Shown: positions 7,966 through 16,921, counted from the first letter of the stretch. The stretch: DNA of 64,000 nucleotides from an uncultured Anaerolineae bacterium (GCA_937124585.1 CAKZKT010000119.1:1-64000), one strand, 5' to 3'. The notes: a model not told the origin generated them from the sequence alone. Numbers and translations are program-made.

Positions 7966-9423
7966 TCACCCGCTCAGCCCCTGAAACGTCCCGCGCATCT
8001 CCATCGGTTGCACCAGAATCGCCAGGCCGACGATCAGCAATGCCAGGATTAAGATGAGCCACGGCGCGGCCACGCGCACCGTGCGCCACGCGAGATCCGG
8101 CGTCGTCTCGCCGGCCAGTCGCCGGTGGGCGATCTGCATTGCGGCCACCAGCGACCCGAACGCGCCGGCGTACAGGCAGAGCGCTTCGATCGGAAAGAGC
8201 CATTCGCCGGGCGTCAAAGGCCCTAGCCCCCACTCTACGGCCCCCTGATAGAGGCCGACGTCTGCAGCGAACGATTGCACCACCGGCACGAGCGTCAGGC
8301 CGCCGGTGAGGAAATGAAAGCTGTAGTGCGCCAGCCACATGCCGAATCCCAGCGGCACCAGCGCATAGATGAAACGGCCGATCACCGCGGTCAACGGTTC
8401 GACGGGCGCCGGCAGGCTACGGCGAGTAGCCCAGCCTGCCGCAGCCAGCAGCAGCCCCGGCAGGACCACCAGGCCGATGCCGAAGATGAGCGCCAGATCC
8501 ACGGTCGGCGCCGGGCCGCCCAGCCAACGGCCGATCTGTTCGCGCAGCGCATAGACCGGCCCGATCATGGCGAACGCGTTGATGAAGCTGCTGAAAATCA
8601 ACACGGCCACCAGCAGCGTCAGGTCGAAGCGCCGGCTGAAGCGACCGATTCCGGAACGAAACGGATCGGTCCACAATTCGGCGGTCGGCGTGCGGCCAAT
8701 GAGACCGATGTTGTCATAGGGGCAGGCATGGATGCAATCCAGACAGAACGTGCAGTCCATGTTGCCGACTTTGGCCGGTTGAAACAGCGCCAGCTCACAG
8801 CCCTGCGGGCCGCGAATGCAGTCTTTTGTGCGGCAAGCCGCGCAGCGCGCGGCGGCACGGACTTTGATCTCCAGCGGCGAGATCAGCGAGCCGAAGAAGT
8901 TAAATTGCCCCACCGGGCAGACGTGTTTGCAGAAGGCTGCACCGCGAAAGGTGGCATCCACTGCAAACGCGACTGCGAAATAGGCCACAACGATCCAGGC
9001 CGTCCACCACGGGCTGGCCCACAGGCTGAATCGCTCGTATACGAAGAAGAAAAGCACGAGCAACACCACGGCCGGCCATTTGTTGCGCACGATCCTGGGG
9101 ACCGGCCTGCCGTCGCGCCACAGGCGTCGGCGCAGCCACCGCGCGATCCGCCGTGGCAACATGAACGGACAGGCCATGCAGAACAGATTGCCCGCCACCA
9201 GCAGGGCCAACACCACCAGCCCGCGATAATGGAGCCAGACGCTCACCGTGGCCAGGTTCTTCGGCGCCAGCTGCGGCCCGACCAGGCCGTCGAAGACGAT
9301 CAGCGCGGCCGCCAGGAGGAAGGGCACCTGCAGGGCCGTCCGCGCATGGCGCCATTTCAGAAAGCGCCCCAGGATGGGCCAACGCAGCAGGTCGAGCGTG
9401 TGAACAGGCCGGCTACCGGACAT
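7966..9423 (-). CDS. Membrane 4Fe-4S protein related to CcoG/NapH/RdxA
   Basis: The protein has 485 residues, with several membrane helices before and after a central polyferredoxin region. Visible cysteine motifs are FCKHVCPVGQ, CAACRTKDC followed by GCELA, and the classic CTFCLDCIHACP. An earlier FCMACPF lies in a membrane segment. About six further hydrophobic helices fill the C-terminal half. The family includes CcoG, a cupric reductase used in oxidase assembly, and NapH. Because it sits between two FixH/YtkA-like genes and the oxidase genes, a copper or redox role in oxidase maturation is the best guess. Its start overlaps the upstream gene by 11 bases. Confidence 0.65.
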   Translation of the reverse strand: MSGSRPVHTLDLLRWPILGRFLKWRHARTALQVPFLLAAALIVFDGLVGPQLAPKNLATVSVWLHYRGLVVLALLVAGNLFCMACPFMLPRRIARWLRRRLWRDGRPVPRIVRNKWPAVVLLVLFFFVYERFSLWASPWWTAWIVVAYFAVAFAVDATFRGAAFCKHVCPVGQFNFFGSLISPLEIKVRAAARCAACRTKDCIRGPQGCELALFQPAKVGNMDCTFCLDCIHACPYDNIGLIGRTPTAELWTDPFRSGIGRFSRRFDLTLLVAVLIFSSFINAFAMIGPVYALREQIGRWLGGPAPTVDLALIFGIGLVVLPGLLLAAAGWATRRSLPAPVEPLTAVIGRFIYALVPLGFGMWLAHYSFHFLTGGLTLVPVVQSFAADVGLYQGAVEWGLGPLTPGEWLFPIEALCLYAGAFGSLVAAMQIAHRRLAGETTPDLAWRTVRVAAPWLILILALLIVGLAILVQPMEMRGTFQGLSG

Positions 9424-9865
9424 GGACGGTGATCGGGAGACGCCTGGCGATCACACGGCCGTCGGCCAGGGTTGCTTTGATGTCAACGTACCAGTCGCCG
9501 CCCATGGTCCAGCGGATCGCCACCGTGTACTGGCCATCGGCCGCAGCCGTGATGACGCCGAAGGAGGGCTTCATCCCGGCATGATTCATGTTGCCTTCCA
9601 CCTGCAGCCGGGCATCGGAGACCGGCCGGCCATCGGGATCGTGCAGGGTCACGATGAGCTGGCCATCGCCGACGACCGGCGGCGACGGTTGCGCGGCCAT
9701 CGTCAGCGAGAAGCCATCTTGGGGCGCGCCGGTCGGTTGCATGCGGCCGCAGCCGGCCATGAGAAACACGAGCAACACGACGATCCAGCGCCTCGGCGGC
9801 AATCGCCGACGGCTATGGCCTCGGCCTCTGCCACATCTCGCGGCCCTGTGCAGCAATGGAACCAT
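9413..9865 (-). CDS. YtkA-like lipoprotein with a Met/His copper-type motif
   Basis: The protein has 150 residues from the ATG at 9865, which has GAGG 7 bases upstream; an ATG at 9880 is also possible. A basic N-region and hydrophobic segment end in a lipobox (MAGC). A single immunoglobulin-like YtkA domain follows. It carries an NMNHAGMKP segment, the kind of Met-His-Met pattern seen in copper-binding domains of this group. It is the fifth gene of the oxidase operon, 33 bases after coxD. Copper binding is inferred from the motif and location. Confidence 0.65.
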   Translation of the reverse strand: MVPLLHRAARCGRGRGHSRRRLPPRRWIVVLLVFLMAGCGRMQPTGAPQDGFSLTMAAQPSPPVVGDGQLIVTLHDPDGRPVSDARLQVEGNMNHAGMKPSFGVITAAADGQYTVAIRWTMGGDWYVDIKATLADGRVIARRLPITVHVR

Positions 9866-9898
9866 GTCGCCGCCTCGCATCGTCGGCCAATGGGTTCA

Positions 9899-10192
9899 TC
9901 AGCGAATCAACGAGATCCAGATGAGCGGGATCACCAACACCAGCGGCCCGAAGAAGATAAATGCATACCAGCGGCTATCATAGCGCAGATGCATGAAGAA
10001 CAGGATGACCAGGAGCGCCTTCAGGGCCGACAGGATGATCAGGATGGGAACTCGAATGTCGCTGGTGATGTACGCGACGCCCACCTCGATGAGGGTCAGG
10101 ATCGCCAGCCCGGCGAACACCAGCAGGTACGTGCGGCTGCCCGGATAGTGATGGGGCTGCAACGCTTCTTTGTTCGGATCGACGCGTTTCAT
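9899..10192 (-). CDS. coxD: Cytochrome c oxidase subunit IV (prokaryotic type)
   Basis: The protein has 97 residues with three hydrophobic helices (about 22-42, 48-68, 74-95), the pattern of prokaryotic COX4 proteins. A LKALLVILFFMHLRYD stretch is typical of the family. It has no catalytic cofactor and stabilises the oxidase. GGGAG precedes the start, and it follows coxC by 30 bases. CtaF is an alternative name for such subunits. Confidence 0.85.
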   Translation of the reverse strand: MKRVDPNKEALQPHHYPGSRTYLLVFAGLAILTLIEVGVAYITSDIRVPILIILSALKALLVILFFMHLRYDSRWYAFIFFGPLVLVIPLIWISLIR

Positions 10193-10222
10193 AACTCGCT
10201 CCCGCGCTCGTTCAGACGGCCG

Positions 10223-10819
10223 TCATACGAGGTAGATCAGCACGAACAGGATGATCCAGACCACGTCCACGAAGTGCCAGTAGAGGCCGAAGATCTCCAC
10301 GCGCATGAAGTTTTGCGCGGAGAATTTGCCCTGGCTCGTCCAGATGATGGTCAGCACGCACCAGATCAGGCCGATGAAGACGTGGAAGCCGTGGAGTCCG
10401 GTCACGGCGAAAAAGCCGGCGCCGAAGAGGCTGTTCCAGGGAGTCAGCTCGCCCGAACCGATCAGCACGTTGTATTCGTAGATCTGCACGCTCAGGAACG
10501 TGCCGCCGAAGAGGAGCGTGAGCAACAGGAAGTTGCGCAGCCGTTTCTGATCGCCCTGTTCGATGGCGGCCACAGAGAGGGCCACGGTCAGGCTGCTGCA
10601 GATCAGGACGAAGGTGTTGACCGCAGTGACCGGGATATTCAAGACGTGGTGGGCGTCGGCCGGGCTGCGGCCGCGCATGTCGAGAAAGCCGGCGATCATG
10701 GCCGAGAACAGCATGACTTCGGTGGCCAGGAAGAGCCACATGCCGAGCTTGGCCGAGTCGAGGCCGGTGGCGCTGGGCGCCGACTGCTGCATGGTGAGGT
10801 GTGGTGTGGTGTCGCTCAT
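10223..10819 (-). CDS. coxC: Cytochrome c oxidase subunit III
   Basis: The protein has 198 residues and five predicted helices, the short form of subunit III common in bacterial caa3 and quinol oxidases. Landmarks are KLGMWLFLATEVMLFSA near the start, GLHGFHVFIGLIW in the middle and HFVDVVWIILFVLIYL at the end. It stabilises the proton-pumping core. It lies 40 bases downstream of coxA. Confidence 0.93.
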   Translation of the reverse strand: MSDTTPHLTMQQSAPSATGLDSAKLGMWLFLATEVMLFSAMIAGFLDMRGRSPADAHHVLNIPVTAVNTFVLICSSLTVALSVAAIEQGDQKRLRNFLLLTLLFGGTFLSVQIYEYNVLIGSGELTPWNSLFGAGFFAVTGLHGFHVFIGLIWCVLTIIWTSQGKFSAQNFMRVEIFGLYWHFVDVVWIILFVLIYLV

Positions 10820-10859
10820 GTTGTCGCCTGAGTCGCCCTTCTATGTTCTCTGATTCTCG

Positions 10860-12515
10860 TTATTCGCCGCCGGCCATACCCGGCGCCGGCGCAGCGACGC
10901 CCGTCGTCCCCGGTAGCGGCCGTTCGCCATAGCCGTAGGGGTCGCCCTCCACGACCGGCGGCGTCGGGAAGTTGTGCACCGGCGGCGGCGACGAGACCGT
11001 CCATTCCAGTCCGAACGCGCGCCAGGGATTTGGCCCGGCCACCTTGCCCGCTACCAGGCTGCGCAGCGCGTTGTACAGGAACGGCAGGACGGCAATGGCC
11101 ATCAAGAAAGCGCCGATGCTCGACAGCAGGTTCAGGGCCCACAGTTCGGGCGGGTAGGTGTAGACGCGCCGCGGCATCCCCTGCAGTCCCGCCAGATGCT
11201 GCGGGAAGAAGGTCAGGTTGAAGCCCATGAACGTCAGCCAGAAATGGAGCCGGCCGAGCCGTTCGTCCAGCATGCGGCCCGTGATCTTGGGGAACCAGAG
11301 ATAAAGCCCGGCGAAGATCGACATGACCGAGCCGCCGAAGAGCACGTAGTGCAGGTGCGCGACGACGAAGTAGGTGTCCTGCACGTGGATGTCAATGGGC
11401 ACCGATGCCAGGAAGATGCCGCTCAGGCCGCCGATGACGAACATCGAGATGAAGGCCAGGCCGAACATCATGGAAGTCGTGAAGCGCAGCTTGCCGGCCC
11501 AGATCGTCGCCAGCCAGGAGAAGATCTTGACGCCGGTCGGCACCGCGATGATCATCGAGGTGACCATGAACGGCACGCGCAGGAATGGGTCCATGCCGCT
11601 GGTGAACATGTGGTGCGCCCAGACGAGGAAGCCGAAGACGGCGATCGCCATGCTGGAGAAGGCGATCAGCTTGTAGCCGAAGATCGGCTTGCGCGCGAAG
11701 ATGGGGAGCACCTCGGAGATGATGCCGAAGCCGGGCAGGATCATGATGTAGACGGCCGGATGCGAGTAGAACCAGAAGAGGTTCTGCCACAGCAGCGGGT
11801 TGCCGCCGCCGGCCGGTGTGAAGAACTGAGCCCCCAGCCAGCGCTGCAGGATCAACATCAGCAGCGCGCCGGAGAGCACCGGTGTGCCGAGCAAGATGAT
11901 GATCGAGGTGGCGGCGACGGCCCAGGCCAGCAACGGCATCTGCGTCAGCCCCATGCCGGGCGCGCGCAGGTTGAAGATCGTCACCAGGAAGTTGATGGCG
12001 CCGAAGATCGAGGAAAAGCCGATGAATTGCAGCGCCAGCGCCCACAACGTCTGGCCAATCGGCGTCGTCACGCTCAGGGGCGGATAAGCGGTCCAGCCGC
12101 TTTCAGCGCCGCCCACTGCGAAGCTGACCAACATCAACAGGCCGCCGGGCACGAGCAGCCAGAAAGAGACGGCGTTCAGCCGCGGGAAAGCCATGTCGTT
12201 GGCGCCGATCATCAGCGGCACGACATAGTTCGCCGCGCCCACGAAGGCCGGGATGATCCACAGGAAGATCATGACCGTGCCGTGCAGCGTCAGAGTTACG
12301 TTATAGCTGCTGCCGGTGAGCAATTGGGCATCCGGGGTCGCCAACTGCGCGCGAATCAGCCCGGCCAGCGCGCCGCCGAAGAGGAAGAAGACGAACGCCA
12401 GCACCAGGTACTGGATGCCGATCACTTTGTGGTCGGTGTTGAAAATCAGGTAATCGCTGAACTTGCGTCCGCCGTGACGCACCAGCCCGGTGCCTACGAC
12501 TGTATCTGCTGTCAT
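10860..12515 (-). CDS. coxA: Cytochrome c oxidase subunit I, caa3 type
   Basis: The protein has 551 residues from the ATG at 12515, chosen because GGGGGTGAT stands just upstream. An in-frame ATG at 12545 would read through a tandem repeat. It is a twelve-helix haem-copper oxidase subunit holding haem a and the haem a3-CuB site. Seen are LTLHGTVMIF, FWFYSHPAVYIMILPGFG (CuB ligand His and cross-linked Tyr region) and VAHLHYVLFGG (haem a3/CuB ligands). The YSHPAVYI version, without the Glu of HPEVYI, is the A2-type proton-channel signature. It reduces oxygen and pumps protons. Confidence 0.95.
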   Translation of the reverse strand: MTADTVVGTGLVRHGGRKFSDYLIFNTDHKVIGIQYLVLAFVFFLFGGALAGLIRAQLATPDAQLLTGSSYNVTLTLHGTVMIFLWIIPAFVGAANYVVPLMIGANDMAFPRLNAVSFWLLVPGGLLMLVSFAVGGAESGWTAYPPLSVTTPIGQTLWALALQFIGFSSIFGAINFLVTIFNLRAPGMGLTQMPLLAWAVAATSIIILLGTPVLSGALLMLILQRWLGAQFFTPAGGGNPLLWQNLFWFYSHPAVYIMILPGFGIISEVLPIFARKPIFGYKLIAFSSMAIAVFGFLVWAHHMFTSGMDPFLRVPFMVTSMIIAVPTGVKIFSWLATIWAGKLRFTTSMMFGLAFISMFVIGGLSGIFLASVPIDIHVQDTYFVVAHLHYVLFGGSVMSIFAGLYLWFPKITGRMLDERLGRLHFWLTFMGFNLTFFPQHLAGLQGMPRRVYTYPPELWALNLLSSIGAFLMAIAVLPFLYNALRSLVAGKVAGPNPWRAFGLEWTVSSPPPVHNFPTPPVVEGDPYGYGERPLPGTTGVAAPAPGMAGGE

Positions 12516-12531
12516 ATCACCCCCGAGAAAT

Positions 12532-12557
12532 CGGCAAATGGGCAAATGGGCAAATGA
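12532..12557. repeat. Short tandem array of GGCAAATG units
   Basis: Three consecutive copies of an 8-base GGCAAATG unit lie in the coxB-coxA gap, immediately upstream of the coxA ribosome binding site region. A TTTGACG doublet (GTTTGACGTTTGACG) follows about 10 bases away. The related sequence, as reverse complement, occurs near 63151-63168. Confidence 0.8.
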
Positions 12558-12584
12558 TGTTTTGTGTTTGACGTTTGACGGCTG

Positions 12585-13658
12585 TTATTTCTGCTCCAAC
12601 AGGTATTGAACCAGTGCCTCGAGATCGGCCTGCGACATGCGCTGAGCGTAGTCGCCGGGCATGACGGGCGGATAGTTGGGCGTGATGAAGTCCATGGGTC
12701 GGATGATGGCCGTACGGATATACTCCTCGGCCGACTGGCCGGGCACGATGTCGGCGGCCCGGCTGCCGATTCCGTCGAGGGCAGGCCCCACCACACCGAC
12801 TGCTGCGGCATCGGCCAGCTTGTGGCAGGCGTTGCAGCCATACTGATTGTAGAGCTGGCGTCCCAGTGTCTTCGGATCGGGGGGCATGGCGGCCGCGCGC
12901 TGCTTCGCGCCGAGCTGCGCCTGGACCCAGATCTGGAATGTCGGCTCTGCTTCGACCACCACCTGCGACCGCATGACGGCGTGGCCGGCGCCGCACAGCT
13001 CAGCGCACACGATGGGATAAACCCCCGGCGCCGTGGCCGTGATGTTGACCGTGGTGATCTTGCCGCCCACCGCGTCTTTTTTGATGCGCATCTGCGGCAC
13101 CCAAAACGCATGGTTCACGTCGGCCGAGGTGATCTTGAGCAGTACCTGGCGACCCAGCGGGATGTGCAGTTCTGCGGTCTTCAGATCATAGTCAGGGTAG
13201 TAGAATTCCCACGCGTACTGGCGGCCTGTCACTTCGACCACCATCTGGTCGGGGTGCGGCCGCTCAATGTCGGCCAACACCCGATAGCTGAGGACCGAGA
13301 GGATCACGACGATGAGCGCAGGGACTGCGGTCCAGAAGACTTCGAGTTTCGTGTTGCCGCGCAGCGGCACGCCGTCCTCTTCGTCTTCCGGCGCGCGGGC
13401 GAAACGCACGATCGAGAAGAGCAGAAATCCCTGCACGATGATGAAGATGGCGGTGGCGATGCCCACGAAAAGGCTGAAGAGTGTGTCAATTTGTGCGCCC
13501 TGGCTGGAGGTGGCGTTGCTGAGGAAAGGATTGGCTGCGCCCATGACGCTGCCGGCCACAACGGCCGTCACGCCGATGATGATCGCCGCCATCTTGCCGG
13601 TGTTGTCGAAAACGGGAACGTTTGATCCGGCCGGCCGATGATTGGTTGGATGAGACAT
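12585..13658 (-). CDS. coxB: Cytochrome c oxidase subunit II with fused cytochrome c domain
   Basis: The protein has 357 residues from the ATG at 13658 (MSHPTN). Two membrane helices lie at about 24-45 and 60-85 and 108-126 region, followed by the cupredoxin domain. CuA ligands are visible: His183, Cys218, Glu220, Cys222, His226 and Met229 (CAELCGAGHAVM). A C-terminal cytochrome c domain has CNACH at 275-279, which makes this a caa3-type oxidase. The upstream ATG at 13706 is possible, but it would add an AT-rich-coded leader without a ribosome binding site. It is the first gene of the respiratory operon. Confidence 0.94.
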   Translation of the reverse strand: MSHPTNHRPAGSNVPVFDNTGKMAAIIIGVTAVVAGSVMGAANPFLSNATSSQGAQIDTLFSLFVGIATAIFIIVQGFLLFSIVRFARAPEDEEDGVPLRGNTKLEVFWTAVPALIVVILSVLSYRVLADIERPHPDQMVVEVTGRQYAWEFYYPDYDLKTAELHIPLGRQVLLKITSADVNHAFWVPQMRIKKDAVGGKITTVNITATAPGVYPIVCAELCGAGHAVMRSQVVVEAEPTFQIWVQAQLGAKQRAAAMPPDPKTLGRQLYNQYGCNACHKLADAAAVGVVGPALDGIGSRAADIVPGQSAEEYIRTAIIRPMDFITPNYPPVMPGDYAQRMSQADLEALVQYLLEQK

Positions 13659-13761
13659 GGGCGTACAGGCTCCCGCAGTGATTGTGAAAAAACTATAAAA
13701 GCACATGCGCTTGTGTGCTGTAATTCACTTTCCGATCCGTATGCAGGCGGGGACGTTGTAT

Positions 13762-13790
13762 ACTTTACCCCGGTTAGCGCAGGTTGTCAA
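13762..13790 (-). promoter_or_regulatory. Sigma-70-like promoter of the respiratory operon
   Basis: On the minus strand a TTGACA box (13785-13790) and a TAAAGT box (13762-13767) are separated by exactly 17 bases. They lie about 100 bases upstream of the coxB start and just after the surf1 stop. This is the best promoter match before a run of closely packed minus-strand genes ending at 579. Confidence 0.65.
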
Positions 13791-13833
13791 GTCATGCTCG
13801 TGTTGCTGAAATTGCACGATATCTTCACAAAGA

Positions 13834-14679
13834 TTATGCATTTGAGATGGCCTTCCCTGCGCGAACGTGCGCCTGAAAAAAGAAAGCATAGCCCCCGAGC
13901 AAGATCAGCGCGAAGGCAGCCCATTGGATCGCGTAAAACAGATGCGCGCCCTCGTCGAGCCGGATGTCGGGATCGGGCCGTGGTAGCCAGCGCGGTGCGC
14001 TGCCAGGAGGCGTCGCTTCTTCGAGATAGACCGGCAACAAAGGATAGGGAATTTGTTCCTGGATGCGCGGCAGGTCTACCCGGAACCAGGCATCGAGCCG
14101 CGACCGATCGGGACCCAGGGGCGGATCGGCCGGCGAGAGGCGGCTGCTTCGCACCTGGCTGACACGCAGGATGCCCTGCACTTCCACTTCGCCGATCGCG
14201 TTGTGGAACGTTGAGCGCTGGGCAGGGTCGGCCAGCTCGAAGGGGATCCAGCCGCGGTCTACCAGCACGGCCGCGTCGGAACCGCTGATGCGCAGCGGCA
14301 CGAGCAGGTGAACGCCCGGCACCTCGCCGTAGGTGCGATTCCGCAGCACGATCTCCTGGTCGTAGTCGTAGATGCCGCGCGCGATCGCTCGACGCAGATT
14401 GACCGCTTCAGGATCGAGCGTTTTGCCGTCCAGGTGCAACGGGGGTTGTTCCAGCCGCGCCAGGATCTCGGCGTTGGCTGCGCGGCGCTGCTCCAGCCGG
14501 CCAAGCTGCCAGACGCAGAGCGTCAGCATGGCCGCGGCCGCCAGCGCCACCAGCAGGGTGGCCCCCAGCCAGCGTCCCCGCCACGGCGAGGGCGCGCAGC
14601 CGGCCGCGCGCCTTTGCTTCTGGGGATGACTCGCGCCGTGTATCATGTTTCGACCCGACATCGCCCGGCTGTCAGACAT
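13834..14679 (-). CDS. SURF1 family cytochrome oxidase assembly protein
   Basis: The protein has 281 residues. Two membrane helices, near residues 37-58 and 252-271, flank a large periplasmic domain, the SURF1 arrangement. Landmarks are LCVWQLGRLEQRRAANAEIL after the first helix, AVLVDRGWIP in the middle and HLFYAIQWAAFALIL before the end. SURF1 proteins help insert haem a into subunit I. The ATG at 14679 stands 1 base after the MFS stop, which suggests coupling. It lies just upstream of the coxB promoter. Confidence 0.88.
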   Translation of the reverse strand: MSDSRAMSGRNMIHGASHPQKQRRAAGCAPSPWRGRWLGATLLVALAAAAMLTLCVWQLGRLEQRRAANAEILARLEQPPLHLDGKTLDPEAVNLRRAIARGIYDYDQEIVLRNRTYGEVPGVHLLVPLRISGSDAAVLVDRGWIPFELADPAQRSTFHNAIGEVEVQGILRVSQVRSSRLSPADPPLGPDRSRLDAWFRVDLPRIQEQIPYPLLPVYLEEATPPGSAPRWLPRPDPDIRLDEGAHLFYAIQWAAFALILLGGYAFFFQAHVRAGKAISNA

Positions 14680-14680
14680 C

Positions 14681-15985
14681 TCAATGGAGCAGGATGCCGG
14701 CCGGCGCCGGATCGGGGCGCAAGATCAGCCGACGCCGGGCAAAGGCCATGACCCAAACCATGATCGCCGCGCCGACGAGGCCGGGCGCCCAGGCGCCTGC
14801 GGTGCCCAACAAAAAGCCGCCCGCAACCGGCGAAATCACGCGCGAGAAGCTTTCCAGCGAGCCGGCGATGCCCAGCGTGCCGCCGATCTCCTGCGGCGGC
14901 ACCGCGCGCGTGATGGCGCTGTTGATGACGACGTTCAGCACCCCTGTGGAGAAGGCCAGCGGGATCATGACAATCATCAGCACGGGCACGCTCGGCGTGA
15001 ATGCCCATGCCAGCAACGAGGCGGCCTGGATCAGGGTATTCCAGAAGATGAGACGATACTCGCTGAAGCGCCTGGTCAACTGGCCGATCAATCCGCCCTG
15101 CACGATCACCGCCAACAGGCCAACATAGGCAAGCAGGTAGGCGGTGGCCTGCGCGGTCAGCTGCAGCCGATCCCTGGCCCACAGCGTGAACATGGTCTGG
15201 AAGAGCGCAGAGGCAAGCGCATAGAAGAATCGGATGTGGAGCAGCGGCCCCACGCGCGGTTTCATCAGCGCCTCAGACATGGCCGTCAGGCTGATCAGGC
15301 TGTGGCGCTGACCCACGAGCGCGGCCCGTCGTTCCGGGGTCAGCGATTCGGGGAGCAGCATGAACACGCCGATCAGGTTGAGCGCGGCCAGGCCGGCCGC
15401 GGCGAAAGCCGGGACCGCGAAGCCGAGGTTGCTCAGCGCGCCGCCGATGGCCGGGCCGAGGATGAAGCCGAGCCCGAACGCGGCGCCGATCAGGCCCAAT
15501 CCCTTTGCCCGGTTCTGGGCATCGGTGACGTCGGCGATGTACGCCTGCGCCACGGTGATGTTGCCGCCCGTCAATCCGGCAGACAGCCGCGAGAGGAACA
15601 TCACGCCGAGGATGGTGGCGTTTTCCAGCGCCCGCAATTGTTCGGCAGTGATGTCGGCCAGCGGCAATCGTGCCAGCGTCCGGCCGAACGGATCGGCAAC
15701 GGCCAGCAACAAGAAGCTGAAGGCCGTGCCCCCAATGCTGAGGATCAGCACAGGCCGTCGGCCGTAGCGGTCGGAGAGGCGGCCCAGCAGCGGCGCGCCG
15801 ACCAATTGGGCGAACGCGTACGAAGCCACCAGCAGCCCGACGACGAACTGGCTGGCGCCGTATTCGCCAGCATAATAGGGCAGCAACGGCAAGATCAGGC
15901 CGAAGCCGAGCAGATCCACAAAAACCACGGCGAAGATCGTCGCCAGACGATTCCTTTGCACTTTCCGATCTTTCTCCTGTGTCAC
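14681..15985 (-). CDS. MFS transporter of the TetA/multidrug type
   Basis: The protein has 434 residues with twelve predicted helices. The family motif GRLSDRYGRRPVL lies between helices 2 and 3. GAAFGLGFILGPAIGG in helix 5 is the antiporter motif C typical of drug:proton antiporters such as TetA. The substrate cannot be told. It reads into surf1 with a one-base gap. The long inter-helix segment around ADITAEQLRALENATIL is a mild extension compared with short members. Confidence 0.82.
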   Translation of the reverse strand: MTQEKDRKVQRNRLATIFAVVFVDLLGFGLILPLLPYYAGEYGASQFVVGLLVASYAFAQLVGAPLLGRLSDRYGRRPVLILSIGGTAFSFLLLAVADPFGRTLARLPLADITAEQLRALENATILGVMFLSRLSAGLTGGNITVAQAYIADVTDAQNRAKGLGLIGAAFGLGFILGPAIGGALSNLGFAVPAFAAAGLAALNLIGVFMLLPESLTPERRAALVGQRHSLISLTAMSEALMKPRVGPLLHIRFFYALASALFQTMFTLWARDRLQLTAQATAYLLAYVGLLAVIVQGGLIGQLTRRFSEYRLIFWNTLIQAASLLAWAFTPSVPVLMIVMIPLAFSTGVLNVVINSAITRAVPPQEIGGTLGIAGSLESFSRVISPVAGGFLLGTAGAWAPGLVGAAIMVWVMAFARRRLILRPDPAPAGILLH

Positions 15986-16073
15986 AGGCTCGCGTCAATG
16001 ACCTGATGTTAATACTATTTGTATGATTCGTCAAAACTATATCTATAAAATTTATCGCCCGGAACGCCCCATC

Positions 16074-16904
16074 TCAATCGCGCGCGGCGGGCGGCGCAGA
16101 CGGCGCGCGCAGTCGGTCGGTCCCCAGCAACAGGATCATCCCGAAGACGATCAGCGTGTTGGTCAACAGGAAGAAGATGGCCTCCTCGACCGGCAGGATG
16201 CCAGCGAGCAGCAGGCCGGTGGTCTGGTCGGGAGCGATACTCCACGTGCCGGCCCGGATGGCGACCACATCGGCAGCCGACAGGTAGACCGCCGGCGGGA
16301 GCAGTGCCAGGGCGACCAGCCGGCGCTGTCGCCACAGCACCTGCGCGCCGACCGCCAGCTGCACCAGGACCGGCGGCAGCAGCCAGCCCACCTCCAGCGC
16401 CAGGTAGTTGCCCGGCCGCCAGCCCAGCAGGGCAGGCAGGATGCTCGCCAGCCAGAGCAGTGCCGCGACGCCGACGGCAGGGAGGTTGTTTTTGGGGATC
16501 AGGGGTGCGGAGCTGGGGGCGAGGGGCTGAGGGCCGGAGGCCGGGGATTGGGCATAGGTGATTCCCAACACGCGCTCTCGCCGCGCCAGCCACAACACCC
16601 ACAACCCCGTCAGCAGCGTCTGCACCACGAAGAATGTGTACTCCTCGATGGGCACCCAGCCGAGCGTGATGCCGGTGACCAGCGCCGGGTCATAGCTCCA
16701 GACGCCGGTCGCCACCAGGTAATTGTCCCACGGCGTCGTCCAGATCACCGCGGCCGCGACGTGTGCCAGCAGGATCCAGCCGGCCGGCAGCCGGTCGAGG
16801 CCGTGGCGCATCCGCCGCCCCCGCCACAGATCCCACGCGGTCAGCGCGGCTAGGATCAGCAGGGGGATGCCGATAAAGCGCAACAAAAAGCCGAAGTAAG
16901 TCAT
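16074..16904 (-). CDS. crtYcd: Lycopene cyclase, fused CrtYc-CrtYd type
   Basis: The protein has 276 residues and about seven membrane helices, with two tandem copies of the heterodimeric lycopene cyclase domain. The first has PWDNYLVATGVWSY and PIEEYTFFV; the second has AGTWSIAPDQTTGLLLAG and PVEEAIFFLLTNTL. The PxEE motif in each copy is the family signature. It cyclises lycopene ends to beta-rings. The start at 16904 is preferred because the longer frame would overlap the upstream gene, but no strong ribosome site is seen. It lies 17 bases after an unidentified membrane protein gene, with which it is probably co-transcribed. Confidence 0.85.
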   Translation of the reverse strand: MTYFGFLLRFIGIPLLILAALTAWDLWRGRRMRHGLDRLPAGWILLAHVAAAVIWTTPWDNYLVATGVWSYDPALVTGITLGWVPIEEYTFFVVQTLLTGLWVLWLARRERVLGITYAQSPASGPQPLAPSSAPLIPKNNLPAVGVAALLWLASILPALLGWRPGNYLALEVGWLLPPVLVQLAVGAQVLWRQRRLVALALLPPAVYLSAADVVAIRAGTWSIAPDQTTGLLLAGILPVEEAIFFLLTNTLIVFGMILLLGTDRLRAPSAPPAARD

Positions 16905-16921
16905 GGTCGGCCCATCATCTT

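Noticed and set aside
7966-9423. The missing ActF subunit
   Set aside because: It has polyferredoxin cysteine motifs and resembles CcoG/NapH, not the NrfD-like ActF.
10974-12557. 527-residue plus-strand frame opposite coxA
   Set aside because: The composition is Arg/Gln/His/Asp-rich, as expected from the complement of a membrane protein gene in GC-rich DNA.
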